A stretch of DNA of 64,000 nt, taken from contig OZ242302.1 of NCBI GenBank assembly GCA_965208025.1, positions 744,001 through 808,000 of the forward strand, written 5' to 3'. Positions within the stretch are counted from its first letter, which is position 1. Every line of letters begins with the position of its first letter. Under the pieces are notes generated by a model. It saw only the letters and a list, made by a program, of their open reading frames with translations. It did no database searches and had not been told where the DNA came from. Made by a program: the position numbers and the translations under genes. This stretch comes from Bin80 sp965208025. GTDB lineage: Bacteria > Bacteroidota > Rhodothermia > Rhodothermales > Bin80. Below, in pieces: positions 55,201-62,631 of this stretch.

Positions 55201-56628
55201 AAGAATTTTGCTTGGAATACAGGTCAAGAGGTTACCTTGTACTACAACTGTAATGTCTCCCTCAATACCATCAAACAGATCTTGGTGTAGATCATCAAGA
55301 TCGTTCCCGAATAGCCATAAGCTTCTTAAATTGATTAGTTCATCAAATAAGCCCCTGTGTAGAAAGGTGAGAGAATTGTGATCCAACCGCAGATTCTCTA
55401 GGCTAATCAGTCCATCAAATAGATCTTGATGTAATGACGAAATGAAACCGCGCTTCTCGGTCACTCCATGTAGTTGTAGCATCTTTAAGTTCCCCAGTCC
55501 ATGAAATAGATCCGCATCATCCAGAGCCGTGAGAGAGGTTTCGTATAAAAATAGATCCTCCAAGGCCTCAAGCCCATTAAACAAATTTTCGTGTAGACTC
55601 GTGAGAGGGTTACGGCCAAGCCGTAGTTCCGTCAAACTAGATAACTCATTGAAAAGACCAGCATTATCTAAGGTCGTGAGAGAATTATTTGATAGATCGA
55701 GAATCTTCAGTTTGATCAGTCCATTGAATAAATTTTGGGCTAAACTATTAAGGGAATTGTTGGTAAGAATTATCTGTTCTAAGTTGACCAGATCATTAAA
55801 CAGACCTGAATCATCTAATGCCATGAGAGAGTTGTTATCTAATCTGATAATCTTTAATTCGTTTAGTCCATCAAATAGGCCTTGATGTAGATCCGTGAGA
55901 GAGTTGTTGTTTAGATTGAGGGTCTGTAATTTGTTCAGATTACGAAACAAATCTGATGGTAGACTGACCAGTCTCAACCCTGACAGAGTCAAACTTGTCA
56001 GATTCGTGAGTCCACTGAAGTCGCCAGATTTCAGTTCACTGGTATTACTGCTCACGCGAACTAGGGAGATAGATACAATACTCTCTAAGTCATCGGGCGT
56101 GATCTCATCACAATTTCTACGTTCAATCCATCTATCTAAGATCGCTTGCCTCACTCCCTCGGTCCGAGGACAAATTCCGCCCCTCAAATTGAGCACCTTC
56201 TGACGTGTAAAGTTCTGTACTGCGTTGTCTGTTGCATCCCGAAGTCTGGCATTCGCCTCACTTGGGGCCGTGTAGTTCATCTGCACAGTTCCCATATCGG
56301 ACTCAACAACAGGCCTTGTTAATGTGAGTGTCACTGTTCTCCCGCTGACTGTGGGAATACCACTTAAAGGTTGGGATCGTTGAGCAAATCTTTCCAGTTT
56401 AATTACCTCGAAAGCAGAATTTGTCAAACCAGTGACGGGAGAGAGTTCTCTCACAAAGGTCACAACTAAGTTAGTCCCATCCACCGTTGCAGAAGAAACA
56501 GATGGAGGTGAGGTATCCTGTGCCCACAATGAACTCGGAAATGCTGAGAATAAGATCAGGAGCACAGCATACGATAAAATTACCCCCCTGTATCTTAGTA
56601 AATTGGTGCTTGGCAGAAAAATGTCCAT
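46255..56628 (-). CDS. Giant multi-domain surface protein with LRRs, 20 Calx-beta repeats and a C-terminal beta-barrel
   Basis: 3457 residues. A signal peptide (VLLILFSAFPSSLWAQ, cleavage near residue 36) is followed by an SwmB-like domain (SPPSVSSATVDGTNLVVTF), a block of about ten leucine-rich repeats (LFNGLIKLKILDLSNNSL and similar), and one divergent plus 19 similar Calx-beta-like units of ~114 residues. Each unit opens with PTVTLxLSPASI and ends with VELTITDDE. Then come a cadherin-like domain (VTTEEDTPYPFGISDF, VNDVATGRP) and an Ig-like segment (YGYRYQWLRIEEG). The last ~370 residues have amphipathic strands and end in an aromatic residue (LVRLQLKRQF), like autotransporter barrels. I infer an outer-membrane-anchored adhesin. 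The acidic DDD/DDE linkers fit calcium binding. Confidence 0.9.
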   Translation of the reverse strand: MDIFLPSTNLLRYRGVILSYAVLLILFSAFPSSLWAQDTSPPSVSSATVDGTNLVVTFVRELSPVTGLTNSAFEVIKLERFAQRSQPLSGIPTVSGRTVTLTLTRPVVESDMGTVQMNYTAPSEANARLRDATDNAVQNFTRQKVLNLRGGICPRTEGVRQAILDRWIERRNCDEITPDDLESIVSISLVRVSSNTSELKSGDFSGLTNLTSLTLSGLRLVSLPSDLFRNLNKLQTLNLNNNSLTDLHQGLFDGLNELKIIRLDNNSLMALDDSGLFNDLVNLEQIILTNNSLNSLAQNLFNGLIKLKILDLSNNSLTTLDNAGLFNELSSLTELRLGRNPLTSLHENLFNGLEALEDLFLYETSLTALDDADLFHGLGNLKMLQLHGVTEKRGFISSLHQDLFDGLISLENLRLDHNSLTFLHRGLFDELINLRSLWLFGNDLDDLHQDLFDGIEGDITVVVQGNLLTCIPSKILEQENVTIQPSSLRVPCPDRGVTLSTNPQTIGEEDGATEVTVTAALNVTQNFPELVTVSVESGTATVGTDFSEVSDFMINLPANTLSATGIFTLTPTSDNVDEPDETVTITGTSTLGDLTGTSLKIIDDDDAPTVTLSLSSNSISEDVESVTVMAALSHPSSEATMITVTTDPPATDSDYALSGNTLRIPAGETQSTGTVRITSVDNTVDAPDKTVQVQGDASNTLGVTDPAAVELTITDDEAAPTVTLVVSPTSIGEDGESTTVTAMLSHASSEGTTITISGAAVSPAQDSDYTLTGNPLTIAAGETESTGTVTITAVDNLVNAPDKTVQVQAVATNTQGVTQPTAVELTITDDDEVPTVTLSLSPASIGENDQSTTVTATLDRKSGELTTIMVLVIPNALTQDTDYTLTGTVLTIEAGAMSSTELVTITSVDNPMDAPDKRVTVQGVATNVTGILQPADVELTITDDEEAPTATLLLSPASIGEDAQVSAVTATLSHASSEVTTIVISATALETEFTLSTNPILTIAAGATFSTGTVTITSVDNPMDAPDQTVQVQGVATNTQGVTGPTDMELTITDDEEAPTVTLSLSSTSIGEDEQMSTVTATLSHPSSVVTTIVVSVEARLPAQNSDFVLIGNTLTIAAGETESTGMVTISPVDNLVNAPDKTVRVQGVATNTQGVTSPGEVELTILEDEAAPTVTLLLSPASIGESGGITTVTATLSHASSDETMITISASAVSPAVDTDYTLSGTTLMIAAGATTSTGTVTISSVDNRVDAPDKTVQVRGVAANDQGVTNPANVDLTITDDEDMPTVTLRLSSASISELAGSTTVTGVLRHPSSAVTTIIVSVRPNGLATVADYGLGGNQTLTIVAGETESTGLVTITAVDNEMDAPDKTVQVQGTATNVQGVTGPVEIALTITDEDAAPSVTLVLSSPSIREGGERTTVTATLSRPSSEVTTVEVTALPDAPATGSDFVQTGTTLTISAGATSSTGLVTITSVDNPVDAPDKTVQVQGNATNTQGITDPTAVELTILDDDEAPRVTLLLSSSLIGEDGETTTITATLNRLSSEPTTVAVTVLPDLPATDSDYILSTNTTLTIAAGATVSTGRVTITSVTNDVDAPDKTIQIRGTSTNVQGVTGPTDVELTITDGTAPPAVTLVLSPTSIGENAGVTTVTAILNRTSSETTTIAVAVLPNAPATASDYTQSGSTLTIVAGATQSTGLVTITAVDNSVDAPDKTVQVQGSATNTLGITNPANMELTILDDEAAPTVTLLLSPASISENAGLTTVTATLNRPSSEPTTITVTTLPDAPAVTSDYTMSPNTTLTIAAGATESTGLVMITAVDNQVDAPDKTIQVQGTATNVQGVTSPASVALTITDDEEAPTVSLVLSTASISEDGESTTVTATLDRPSGVVTAIVIAALPEAAASASDVALSGNLRLTIAAGETGSTGLVTIVALDNEVDEPDRVVQVQGTATNPLGVIGPEAVEVTITDDDPVPAVTLLLSPASITENAGLTMVSASIDRPSSEVTTINLTTLPDAPATELDYSLSGSTLTILAGETNSTEEVTITAVDNEVNAPNKTVQVQGTATNVQGITGPADVELTILDDDLTPTVMLLLSPASIGESGGITTVTAALSRPSSEPTTIEMTVLPNAPATELDYTLHGTTLTIEAGATSSTELVTIMAVDNAVHAPDKTVQVQGSITSSQGVTSPAAVQLTITDDEATPTVTLLLDPSTISEAGESTTVTAMLSHPSSAMTTVIVSALANPPARASDLMLSQNTILTIAAGETESMGLVTITAVDNQVNAPNKTAQVQAVATNPQGVTVPADVVLTIADDDEVNPTVSLILTPASIGENDGQTTVTATIAPPSTAVTTIVVSVVPDAPATESDYQLSDNLTLTIAAGETGSTGLVTVTAVDNAVSAPDKTVQVHGTATNPRGVTGPPVVELTITDDEVPPTVMLMLDPSTIKENGGETTVMASMNRISGTVTTIEVTVLPDAPATESDYQISENSTLTIAAGETESTGHVTITAVDNEMDSPDKTVQVQGIVTSVQGITGPAEVELTITDDEAAPAVTLLLDPTAIAENGGRTAITATLDRASDEETTIAVSVLPDAPATASDYVLSDPLTLTIAAGELTSTGLATITAVDNVVDAPDKTVQVQGVATNSLGTKSPAGLELTITDDDEAPAATLLLDRSTIGENGGRTTVTATLNRPSSAMTTVAVMALPDAPATESDYQLSDNQTLTIAAGERTSTGLVTITALNNEVDTPDKTVQVQGTATNTQGVRDPAALTLTINDDDESFPVAQDATVTTEEDTPYPFGISDFGYNDPEGDPLAAVRIERHPDAGTLTLGGIGFATGTQISVAQISAGELVFTPVANAYGPAYTNFDFKVSDGTSESPLAARMTIDVTPVNDVATGRPQIIGSMQLGQVLRVSVEEIQDLDGLRRAQAGELGYGYRYQWLRIEEGHPSQQVGEGDAYVPVETDAGASLVVQVSFVDDAGFEESLESPPRQVRYTSRIRTAWMGRLGRTVADQVLRATQCEGRVQRSQRREVYLAGQPLTLASLPNYVHVQKVKPDRHAVLLGTTNPVYRLGHTLTRERLLHGSSFRHGMRDGSGVALWGHGAVSRVQGADGALNLEGRVSSGMVGVDWTGNKGGLGVLVAHTRSEGEYAMASDEGTHSAYLTGVYPNGCYALSSGITAWGVVGYGRGSMTVEQVSTPMDLRVVGGGMYGRIRGVAERGLELGIRSDALLVEMGANGTEELSEDQAQVSRLRLGLQGTMRGIHLGERSTIEPAAELALRHDGGDAETGFGMDMQVGFRLSEPASGLDIEVHARAVLTHQDRGLQDQGLAGAVNWDTRPHSIEGLQVRVEHTIGAEALGGAERLLRAETIQPQNTIHQAGGLRVQAGYGFALFSRALTLQPEVSFSGGGPQRRYEMGWNIARAHEHPTKVQLFVGTTGQARRDSPLQLQHLVRLQLKRQF
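48290..55145 (-). repeat. About 20 tandem ~342-bp repeats encoding Calx-beta-like domains
   Basis: The repeat unit encodes ~114 residues. The most conserved stretches are STGLVTITAVDNxVDAPDKT and VQVQGxATNxQGVTxP, which recur 19 times with only small changes. The first unit (about 54820-55145) is clearly more diverged. Because the units are similar at DNA level, copy number could change by recombination or be mis-assembled. Long antisense open frames over this region are by-products of the repeat composition. Confidence 0.9.
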
Positions 56629-57047
56629 CTCAGTTTACATATTTGTTAATGTTTCTGTTAGGTACGCATTCGCCTATTTCGGCTTCTAATACATTTTTCT
56701 GAAAACAGGTCAAGTCCCTTATGAGGAAGATTTGGAGTGATTTGGGCATCCCTGTGTGACCTATCTTCTGGGATAATCCTCCAAAATTTTCGAATTGGAG
56801 GTGCGCTACCCAACGCGAAATGATAAGTTGTCTCGCCACTCTGTGGGGCTTAGGCGGACATGGCACTTCATTCCTGTTTTCATCCACGGCAGTCCACAAA
56901 GCATTGGATTGAATTCTTGCGAATAGCACAATACCGCGAGATGTGGTCATTTCATCAGGATTATGAATGTCATATCATCATCGCCAAGAAAATGGAGATA
57001 AAAATTCCTTTCGAGAGTTCTGCTATACCTCATATAATATATATAAG
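56629..57047. other. Upstream region of the giant surface protein gene
   Basis: About 420 bases with no recognisable gene. It presumably holds the promoter and leader of the surface-protein gene on the minus strand. No classic -35/-10 pair or strong hairpin stood out. Confidence 0.4.
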
Positions 57048-57488
57048 TCATTCTGAAAAGACAGTAGGAGAGATCACTAGAGTTATATTGGAGGTAAGCC
57101 GAAATGCACTGCTTACATCACCTGCGACGAAGAGTTGGAATTGATAAGAGTTATAGTCGTCGCCGTCATTGAGTTTACCAAGTGGCAATATTTGATTGCT
57201 TACATCAAGATCATCCTTTGTGATCGGTTGCTTGGAAGATATGGTGATATGATTGAGAGTTAGTGAACCCGTCCCTGTCAATTCTGTCATTCTCATAGAA
57301 TATTTGCCCGCTTCTGTAACTTCAATCGTCTGAATCGTGTAAAGAGTGTCTTCCCGAATGGTCTTCTCAACGTTTTGAGGAATAGAGAACCGCTTTTTTT
57401 CATTCTCTGGTAGCGCTCCCAGATAGTATTCAGGTGTAAGCAAAAACGCAACTGAAAGAAGGAATGATGGCGATGAAAAAAATCGCAA
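57048..57488 (-). CDS. Small putative secreted protein, unknown function, possibly frameshifted
   Basis: The 146-residue frame begins at a TTG with a hydrophobic leader (SPSFLLSVAFLLTPEYYLGA) followed by a beta-rich, charged sequence (EDTLYTIQTIEVTEAGKYSM). An ATG slightly upstream in another frame encodes a second good leader (MGFAIFFIAIIPSFSCVFA). The two frames meet at a run of seven T's. One T fewer would join ATG to the main body. So the gene is either started at TTG or carries a single-base frameshift. I do not recognise a family. Confidence 0.4.
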   Translation of the reverse strand: MRFFSSPSFLLSVAFLLTPEYYLGALPENEKKRFSIPQNVEKTIREDTLYTIQTIEVTEAGKYSMRMTELTGTGSLTLNHITISSKQPITKDDLDVSNQILPLGKLNDGDDYNSYQFQLFVAGDVSSAFRLTSNITLVISPTVFSE

Positions 57489-58883
57489 ATCCCATTCCCA
57501 TTAATTGGGAATGAAAACTCAGATCCTTCGGGGCCGCTTAAAAGACAGACAAAAAATTTCGCTGGAAATAGAATGAGTAATGAGGTGAGATTCAAATGAG
57601 ATGCTGCTTCATCAATTGAATTAAGCATATGAGTGAGGATAAATCCCAAATTAAATTGATTCTTAGATCTCCTCCTCATTATCCTTGGAAAAGTCTTGAA
57701 AAAATTGATATAACAGTAATTGTGACAGGCAGTTACGGATCATATTTACTACTAACTAAAGAGTAAACAAAAATTATAATACATAAAAAACCATGATTTT
57801 TTCATGAAAAAAAGATCTTATTTATAGAATTCTTATAGAATTCTCATAATCTTTATTCAACCTTCTTATTAGTTGGCCTCAATTCCGATTCTTCAGTTTC
57901 TATGGAATTAAGCTCAATTAGGGGGTAAAATCAGATATTTCAGCCCCAACTTTTCATCCTAATTTGCTGAATCTTCGGTGCCAACCTTTCACATCACGAC
58001 CTGATAAATTCATGAAGTTGGGAGAGGAAACTGCCAAAAGAGTCTTGGTCTATATGCACCAATAGAGATCGTGGATGGCGATGAGAGTGTAGATAACGAA
58101 CAGATGGTTCACTGTATGGATTCTTCTTCGCTGAACTGCCTAAAATGTCCAGTCATTTCTTATCGTATTCGTTGAAAAGCAGTCCCCGGCAGTGGATACA
58201 TTTTGAATGTATTGGGTATAGGACAGTGTAGATCCAATGTCTTTTGCATAGGGTTCAAACGTAGTAGATTCCCCTATCATCACCAACTTCTGGACTCACA
58301 TGACGTTGAAGATGTAGTCATTGGGCGAGTCTCGGGAGAGAGCGTCTCTATGGTCACACACTAGTCGGATTTCAACTAAATGGGAGGACGGGAATTATCA
58401 AGATTGATCAATCAAGCATAATCCTTGAACTGAGCGGTGAAAAGGTGGGGGTAGACCTTGTGTAGATGACATGTTCTACGTTAGGGTGAATAAATAGTAC
58501 CCGGTAGAAAACGGACGACTTTCGAATTCTGAACGAGTAGTCCCGCATGAGATGCTGTTCAAATTGCTCTCATCCTAAATAATTCGTCGGATAAGTCACT
58601 CAAACTACGCTCTTTGAGGTCATACACGGGAAGTCATGAGGTCAACGGTTACCACTCTGCTGATTAATGTGGGGCTCAATCCATCGCACCAACTTAGCAG
58701 TCACGCCTATCTGATCAGGTCAATAGTCTAGTATCCAGTGTTCTTGGTGTTTTCAAGGCCACTTTATAGATTTCATTAATGTTCACTGTACCTGCAAACG
58801 ATGAGGGGCAGATGCCCCTCTTCCCCACACTTGAAATGAACGTAGATTCAACTTAAAGCAGCCCTCGGATCTTGGTACAATTT
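57489..58883. other. 1.4-kb gene-poor stretch downstream of recA
   Basis: No frame with recognisable protein pattern and no RNA gene I can identify. The left third (57.7-57.9 kb) is very AT-rich and contains a short tandem TATAGAATTCT repeat. The right two thirds are of ordinary composition, as if once coding. A 7-bp perfect stem (57494-57500 with 57506-57512) lies at the left edge, near the start of the small secreted protein. Confidence 0.5.
58803..58820 (-). terminator. Hairpin downstream of recA, possible terminator
   Basis: GAGGGGC and GCCCCTC are perfect arms with a 4-base loop, 64-81 bases beyond the recA stop. On the minus strand it is followed only by ATCGTTTG, so the U-tract is weak. 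It could end the pgsA-pyrE-cinA-recA transcript or block exonucleases. Confidence 0.45.
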
Positions 58884-59915
58884 CTAATTTGCACTGAGAA
58901 CAGGAAGAGACGTAGCAGGCGTTAAGCCTAAGTTTTCTCGAACTGCAATCTTAATTGTTTCGCAATCCTCTGGATTATCCCTCAACCAGTCCTTCGCGTT
59001 ATCCCGCCCTTGACCGATACGCACCTCTCCATAACCATACCATGAACCACTTTTGGTAATCAGACCAATATTCACAGCCAAGTCAACCAACTCTCCCATC
59101 GACGAAATCCCCTCCCCATAGATAATATCAAATTCTGCATTGCGGAAAGGAGGAGCTACTTTATTTTTGATCACTTTGACACGCGTTCGATTCCCAATCA
59201 CCTCCGTTGCATTTTTTATTGCACCGATACGACGAATATCTAACCGCACCGAACTGTAGAACTTCAGGGCTTTGCCGCCTGGCGTCGTTTCGGGATTCCC
59301 AAACATGACACCAATTTTTTCGCGCAATTGGTTAATGAAGATGACTACCACATTTGACCGATTGATGATCCCCGCTAACTTTCTCAGGGCTTGGCTCATG
59401 AGGCGGGCTTGCAACCCAACATGGCTGTCTCCCATGTCTCCTTGAATCTCCGCGGCAGGAACCAAGGCAGCGACTGAATCCACAATGATCAGATCAAGTG
59501 CTCCACTCCGAACAAGGGTTTCACAGATATTAAGCGCTTGTTCTCCAGTATCCGGCTGCGACATGAGCAACTGATCTATATCTACCCCAAGCTTCTCTGC
59601 ATAGGATGGATCAAATGCATGCTCCGCATCAATGAAAGCACATTGTCCTCCCAACTTTTGAGCTTCGGCCAAACAATGGGTCGCAAGTGTCGTCTTGCCA
59701 GATGACTCTGGTCCAAATATTTCAACGATGCGACCGCGAGGAATTCCTCCGACTCCCAACGCTGCATCCAAAGCAATAGATCCAGTAGGAATCGCTTCCA
59801 CTTGAACTGGAGGAGCATCCCCCATTCGCATGATTGAGCCCTTACCATGTTGTTTTTCAATCTCCTTGATTGCAAGATTGAGCGCACGCATTTGTGGATT
59901 TTCTTTAGTACTCAT
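58884..59915 (-). CDS. recA: Recombinase RecA
   Basis: The 343-residue protein has the Walker A GPESSGKTTLATHCLAEAQ, Walker B LIIVDSVAALVP, loop L1/L2 motifs (GDSHVGLQARLMSQALRKLA, INQLREKIGVMFGNPETTPG) and KVVKNK-type C-terminal core (VKVIKNKVAPPFRNAEFDI). It forms filaments on single-stranded DNA for homologous recombination and SOS induction. I see no LexA box in the short upstream gap. It is last in a minus-strand run after cinA, an order found in many bacteria (cinA-recA). Confidence 0.98.
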   Translation of the reverse strand: MSTKENPQMRALNLAIKEIEKQHGKGSIMRMGDAPPVQVEAIPTGSIALDAALGVGGIPRGRIVEIFGPESSGKTTLATHCLAEAQKLGGQCAFIDAEHAFDPSYAEKLGVDIDQLLMSQPDTGEQALNICETLVRSGALDLIIVDSVAALVPAAEIQGDMGDSHVGLQARLMSQALRKLAGIINRSNVVVIFINQLREKIGVMFGNPETTPGGKALKFYSSVRLDIRRIGAIKNATEVIGNRTRVKVIKNKVAPPFRNAEFDIIYGEGISSMGELVDLAVNIGLITKSGSWYGYGEVRIGQGRDNAKDWLRDNPEDCETIKIAVRENLGLTPATSLPVLSAN

Positions 59916-59959
59916 GATTGATTTGAATTGTTAGTAGGGATACAGAATTCGTGGTCAGG

Positions 59960-61228
59960 TTAACTAGTTGATTCATTACGTTTCAGTAACTCTTGACGAA
60001 CTAGATTCATCGCAGCAAGAGCACTTTTCTGCTTATTCCGGTCACGATCTCTACCAAACTGATGGCGAATCGCCCAAGCGTCTGTAGAGTCAGCGTATCC
60101 TATCCAGACTAAGCCAACAGGTTTCTCATCCGTTCCTCCACCGGGTCCAGCAACGCCGGTCACAGACAATCCTATATCACTGTTGAGGCGCATCCGTACT
60201 CCTTCCGCCATCTGAACCGCAACCAATTTACTCACTGCACCAAAATCCTGAAGAATATTCGCCGAAACACCTAATTGGTGCTGCTTGGAAAAATTACAAT
60301 ATGAAACCACTCCGCCCAATACGTAGGAAGAGGCCCCCGATACATTGGTCAACTGATGGAGTAGTAGTCCGCCGGTACAACTCTCGGCAACAGCTATCGT
60401 CAACCCATAGCGCAACAGTAGATTCCCGAGCACACTTTCCATCCTGTCATTTTCACACCCGAAAATGGCGGATCCAAGTTTATGCTTGATTTCCTGCACT
60501 GACGATTCCAAACGATCAGTAGCATTGCCCCCCCGAATGGTCAGTCTAATGCGAACGCCATAAATACCAGGGAGATATGCAACCTTGAGTTCTGGATCTA
60601 ATAAATGAGAAATTTCCTCAATCTGCCTTTGAAGTATAGTCTCACCTATCCCCGCAATTTTGAGTGTGTGCTGCGCAATTTGAGCATGGCCTTCCATCTG
60701 ATTGAGACGAGGAATCACATGATTTGAAAAGATAGCCTTCATCTCATGCGGAACACCTGGAAGGAGAATCAAATTATTATTGTTGGGTTCTTGATACCAT
60801 AAGCCTGGTGCGGTGCCCTTCTCGTTAGGAAGAACATCAAAGCCGTCTGGAACCAGAGCGACTCGCTCAGATCCATCTGGAACCTTCCGGCCAAGAGATT
60901 CAAAATGCCGTGTTACATGCGCAATGGTTCCCTTATCAGTTTCAAGAGTGGAACCTGCAAACTCTGCGGCCGCTTCACGGGTCAGATCATCAGGTGTAGG
61001 ACCCAGTCCACCCGTCACGAACGTAAGACGGGAACGATGAATTCCTTGTTCAATGGCAGATTTGATGGAGTTTCGGTCATCACCAACCGTAAGTGAATAT
61101 GAAACCGTAACGCCAATACGGGTCAACTCTGCGGCAAGATAAGTGGCATTCGTGTCCACTTCCTGCCCCACGAGTAGTTCATCTCCTACTGTAATTATGC
61201 TCGCAGTGAGCTCTTTCACTCCAGCCAC
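59960..61228 (-). CDS. cinA: CinA-family protein (nicotinamide-nucleotide amidase, competence/damage-inducible)
   Basis: The 422-residue protein begins at a GTG directly after the pyrE stop. The N-terminal MoaB/MogA-like domain (SIITVGDELLVGQEVDTN, FVTGGLGPTPDDLTREAAA) is fused to the C-terminal amidase domain (TIAVAESCTGGLLLHQLTNV, then DIGLSVTGVAGPGGGTDEKP with its glycine-rich end). CinA recycles pyridine nucleotides and was named for a competence operon with recA. Zero spacing to pyrE and 44 bases to recA support one transcript. A second GTG nine bases downstream is an alternative start. Confidence 0.95.
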   Translation of the reverse strand: MAGVKELTASIITVGDELLVGQEVDTNATYLAAELTRIGVTVSYSLTVGDDRNSIKSAIEQGIHRSRLTFVTGGLGPTPDDLTREAAAEFAGSTLETDKGTIAHVTRHFESLGRKVPDGSERVALVPDGFDVLPNEKGTAPGLWYQEPNNNNLILLPGVPHEMKAIFSNHVIPRLNQMEGHAQIAQHTLKIAGIGETILQRQIEEISHLLDPELKVAYLPGIYGVRIRLTIRGGNATDRLESSVQEIKHKLGSAIFGCENDRMESVLGNLLLRYGLTIAVAESCTGGLLLHQLTNVSGASSYVLGGVVSYCNFSKQHQLGVSANILQDFGAVSKLVAVQMAEGVRMRLNSDIGLSVTGVAGPGGGTDEKPVGLVWIGYADSTDAWAIRHQFGRDRDRNKQKSALAAMNLVRQELLKRNESTS

Positions 61229-61876
61229 CTAATGTTTTAAAGTCCAGGATTGATGATCATGGCGCCACTCTAATAGGATGTTGTACGACTCGGTGTCCAG
61301 ATACCCCGACTCAAGGGCTACGTCCACGAATGTGAAAAAATCACATAAAGTTTCCAGCAGTGTCCCCTTTTGCTCAAATAATTCGGCAACCCCATCCAGA
61401 CCGTAGGTAAAGATGGCAAGAATACAGACAGGCATGGAGCCAGTTGCCTGTTGGACAGCCTCAGCAGCTTGAAGTGCAGAAAGACCAGAAGCAACAAGAT
61501 CTTCAACCATCAAAACCCGACTATTATTAAGTAGATGTCCTTCAATTTGATTCTGATGTCCATGTCCTTTTGCCTCCGGCCTGACATAAATCAGAGGGAG
61601 GGACAAACAATCGGCTAACCAGGCTGCATGGGCAATTCCAGCAGTTGCGACACCTGCGACACAATCAAATTCATACTTTGAAGCGCGCTCGCAAAATGCT
61701 TCTGTGAGCATTCTACGAACTTTGGGATAGGACAGCGTTCGTCGATTATCACAATAAAATGGGGATAACATTCCCGAAGACCACACAAAAGGCTCTTCCT
61801 TTGAAACGGACATGACCCCAATCTTGAGCAACTCATGAGCAATTTTAATTTCGATGGATTCTGATGGATTATTCAT
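61229..61876 (-). CDS. pyrE: Orotate phosphoribosyltransferase
   Basis: The 215-residue protein has the PRTase fold with FDCVAGVATAGIAHAAWLAD, a lysine-containing flexible loop (YVRPEAKGHGHQNQIEGHLL) and the PRPP motif RVLMVEDLVASGLSALQAAE. The canonical acidic pair reads ED followed by LVASG. It forms OMP from orotate and PRPP in UMP synthesis. Its start overlaps the pgsA stop by 4 bases (ATGA) and its stop abuts cinA. Confidence 0.95.
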   Translation of the reverse strand: MNNPSESIEIKIAHELLKIGVMSVSKEEPFVWSSGMLSPFYCDNRRTLSYPKVRRMLTEAFCERASKYEFDCVAGVATAGIAHAAWLADCLSLPLIYVRPEAKGHGHQNQIEGHLLNNSRVLMVEDLVASGLSALQAAEAVQQATGSMPVCILAIFTYGLDGVAELFEQKGTLLETLCDFFTFVDVALESGYLDTESYNILLEWRHDHQSWTLKH

Positions 61877-62547
61877 TTATTGAGATCAGTTAATCGTGTC
61901 CAAGGAAAGATCCGAAGATAAGAGAACCCCGTCAAACATGTAATGAGAAGAACAATAATCATCCCCCAGAAAATGAGTCGACTCTGGAGGAGTTCAAGAG
62001 TTAAGGTTTCAAATTCTGGTAGATATTGGAACACCAATATCAACAAAAATAAACCTAGAAAGATCATTTGTAGTCCGGTCTTGATCTTTGCAAATCCAAT
62101 CGTTGGTAGAGAGCGCCCGGTTGAGTCGGCTCTCATCCGCAACCCCGTAACTGCAGCATCCCGAAAACCAATTACCAAGACAGCCCACCAAGGGATATGC
62201 TGGGGATATAACCATGCTAATGGAATGAGCGTCCCGAGGATTAAAACCTTATCCGCGGCAGGGTCAAGGTGACGTCCCAGTTGACTTGGATGCTTGATCG
62301 CACGAGCAACTAGTCCGTCAGCAAAATCCGAAATTGCTCCCAACGTGAAGAGAATACAAGAGATCGTGGCAAACCAAGGGGTTTGCTGGAAAATACAATA
62401 GATGAGAACAGGCGTCACCAAGATGCGAAATGCTGTAATGGAATTCGGAAGAAACGTCATGGTTGACAACATAAATGCCTGTTCTACCTTAACTATTCTG
62501 GAGCGTTCATGGTCAAACAGTTCCATTAATGACTCATGTTCTGCCAT
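61873..62547 (-). CDS. pgsA: CDP-alcohol phosphatidyltransferase (PgsA-like)
   Basis: The 224-residue membrane protein has the full CDP-alcohol signature: SDFADGLVARAIKHP followed by QLGRHLDPAADKV, giving D-x2-D-G-x2-A-R-x8-G-x3-D-x3-D. Five to six hydrophobic helices are visible. It probably makes phosphatidylglycerol phosphate from CDP-diacylglycerol and glycerol 3-phosphate at the inner membrane. The N-terminal ~30 residues before MTFLPNSITAFRI are extra and charged, so an internal start (MLSTMTFL) is possible. It is first of the pgsA-pyrE-cinA-recA run and divergent from dnaK. Confidence 0.93.
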   Translation of the reverse strand: MAEHESLMELFDHERSRIVKVEQAFMLSTMTFLPNSITAFRILVTPVLIYCIFQQTPWFATISCILFTLGAISDFADGLVARAIKHPSQLGRHLDPAADKVLILGTLIPLAWLYPQHIPWWAVLVIGFRDAAVTGLRMRADSTGRSLPTIGFAKIKTGLQMIFLGLFLLILVFQYLPEFETLTLELLQSRLIFWGMIIVLLITCLTGFSYLRIFPWTRLTDLNK

Positions 62548-62631
62548 TCTGTCCGATAAGAAAAGGCGGCAGGATTATTGCCGATAACTTAGTAATTATT
62601 GTCATACTTATTCACTAATTATTCGGAACAC

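Noticed and set aside
62548..62631. CIRCE operator before dnaK
   Set aside because: No TTAGCACTC/GAGTGCTAA inverted repeat is present in the 84 bases between pgsA and dnaK.
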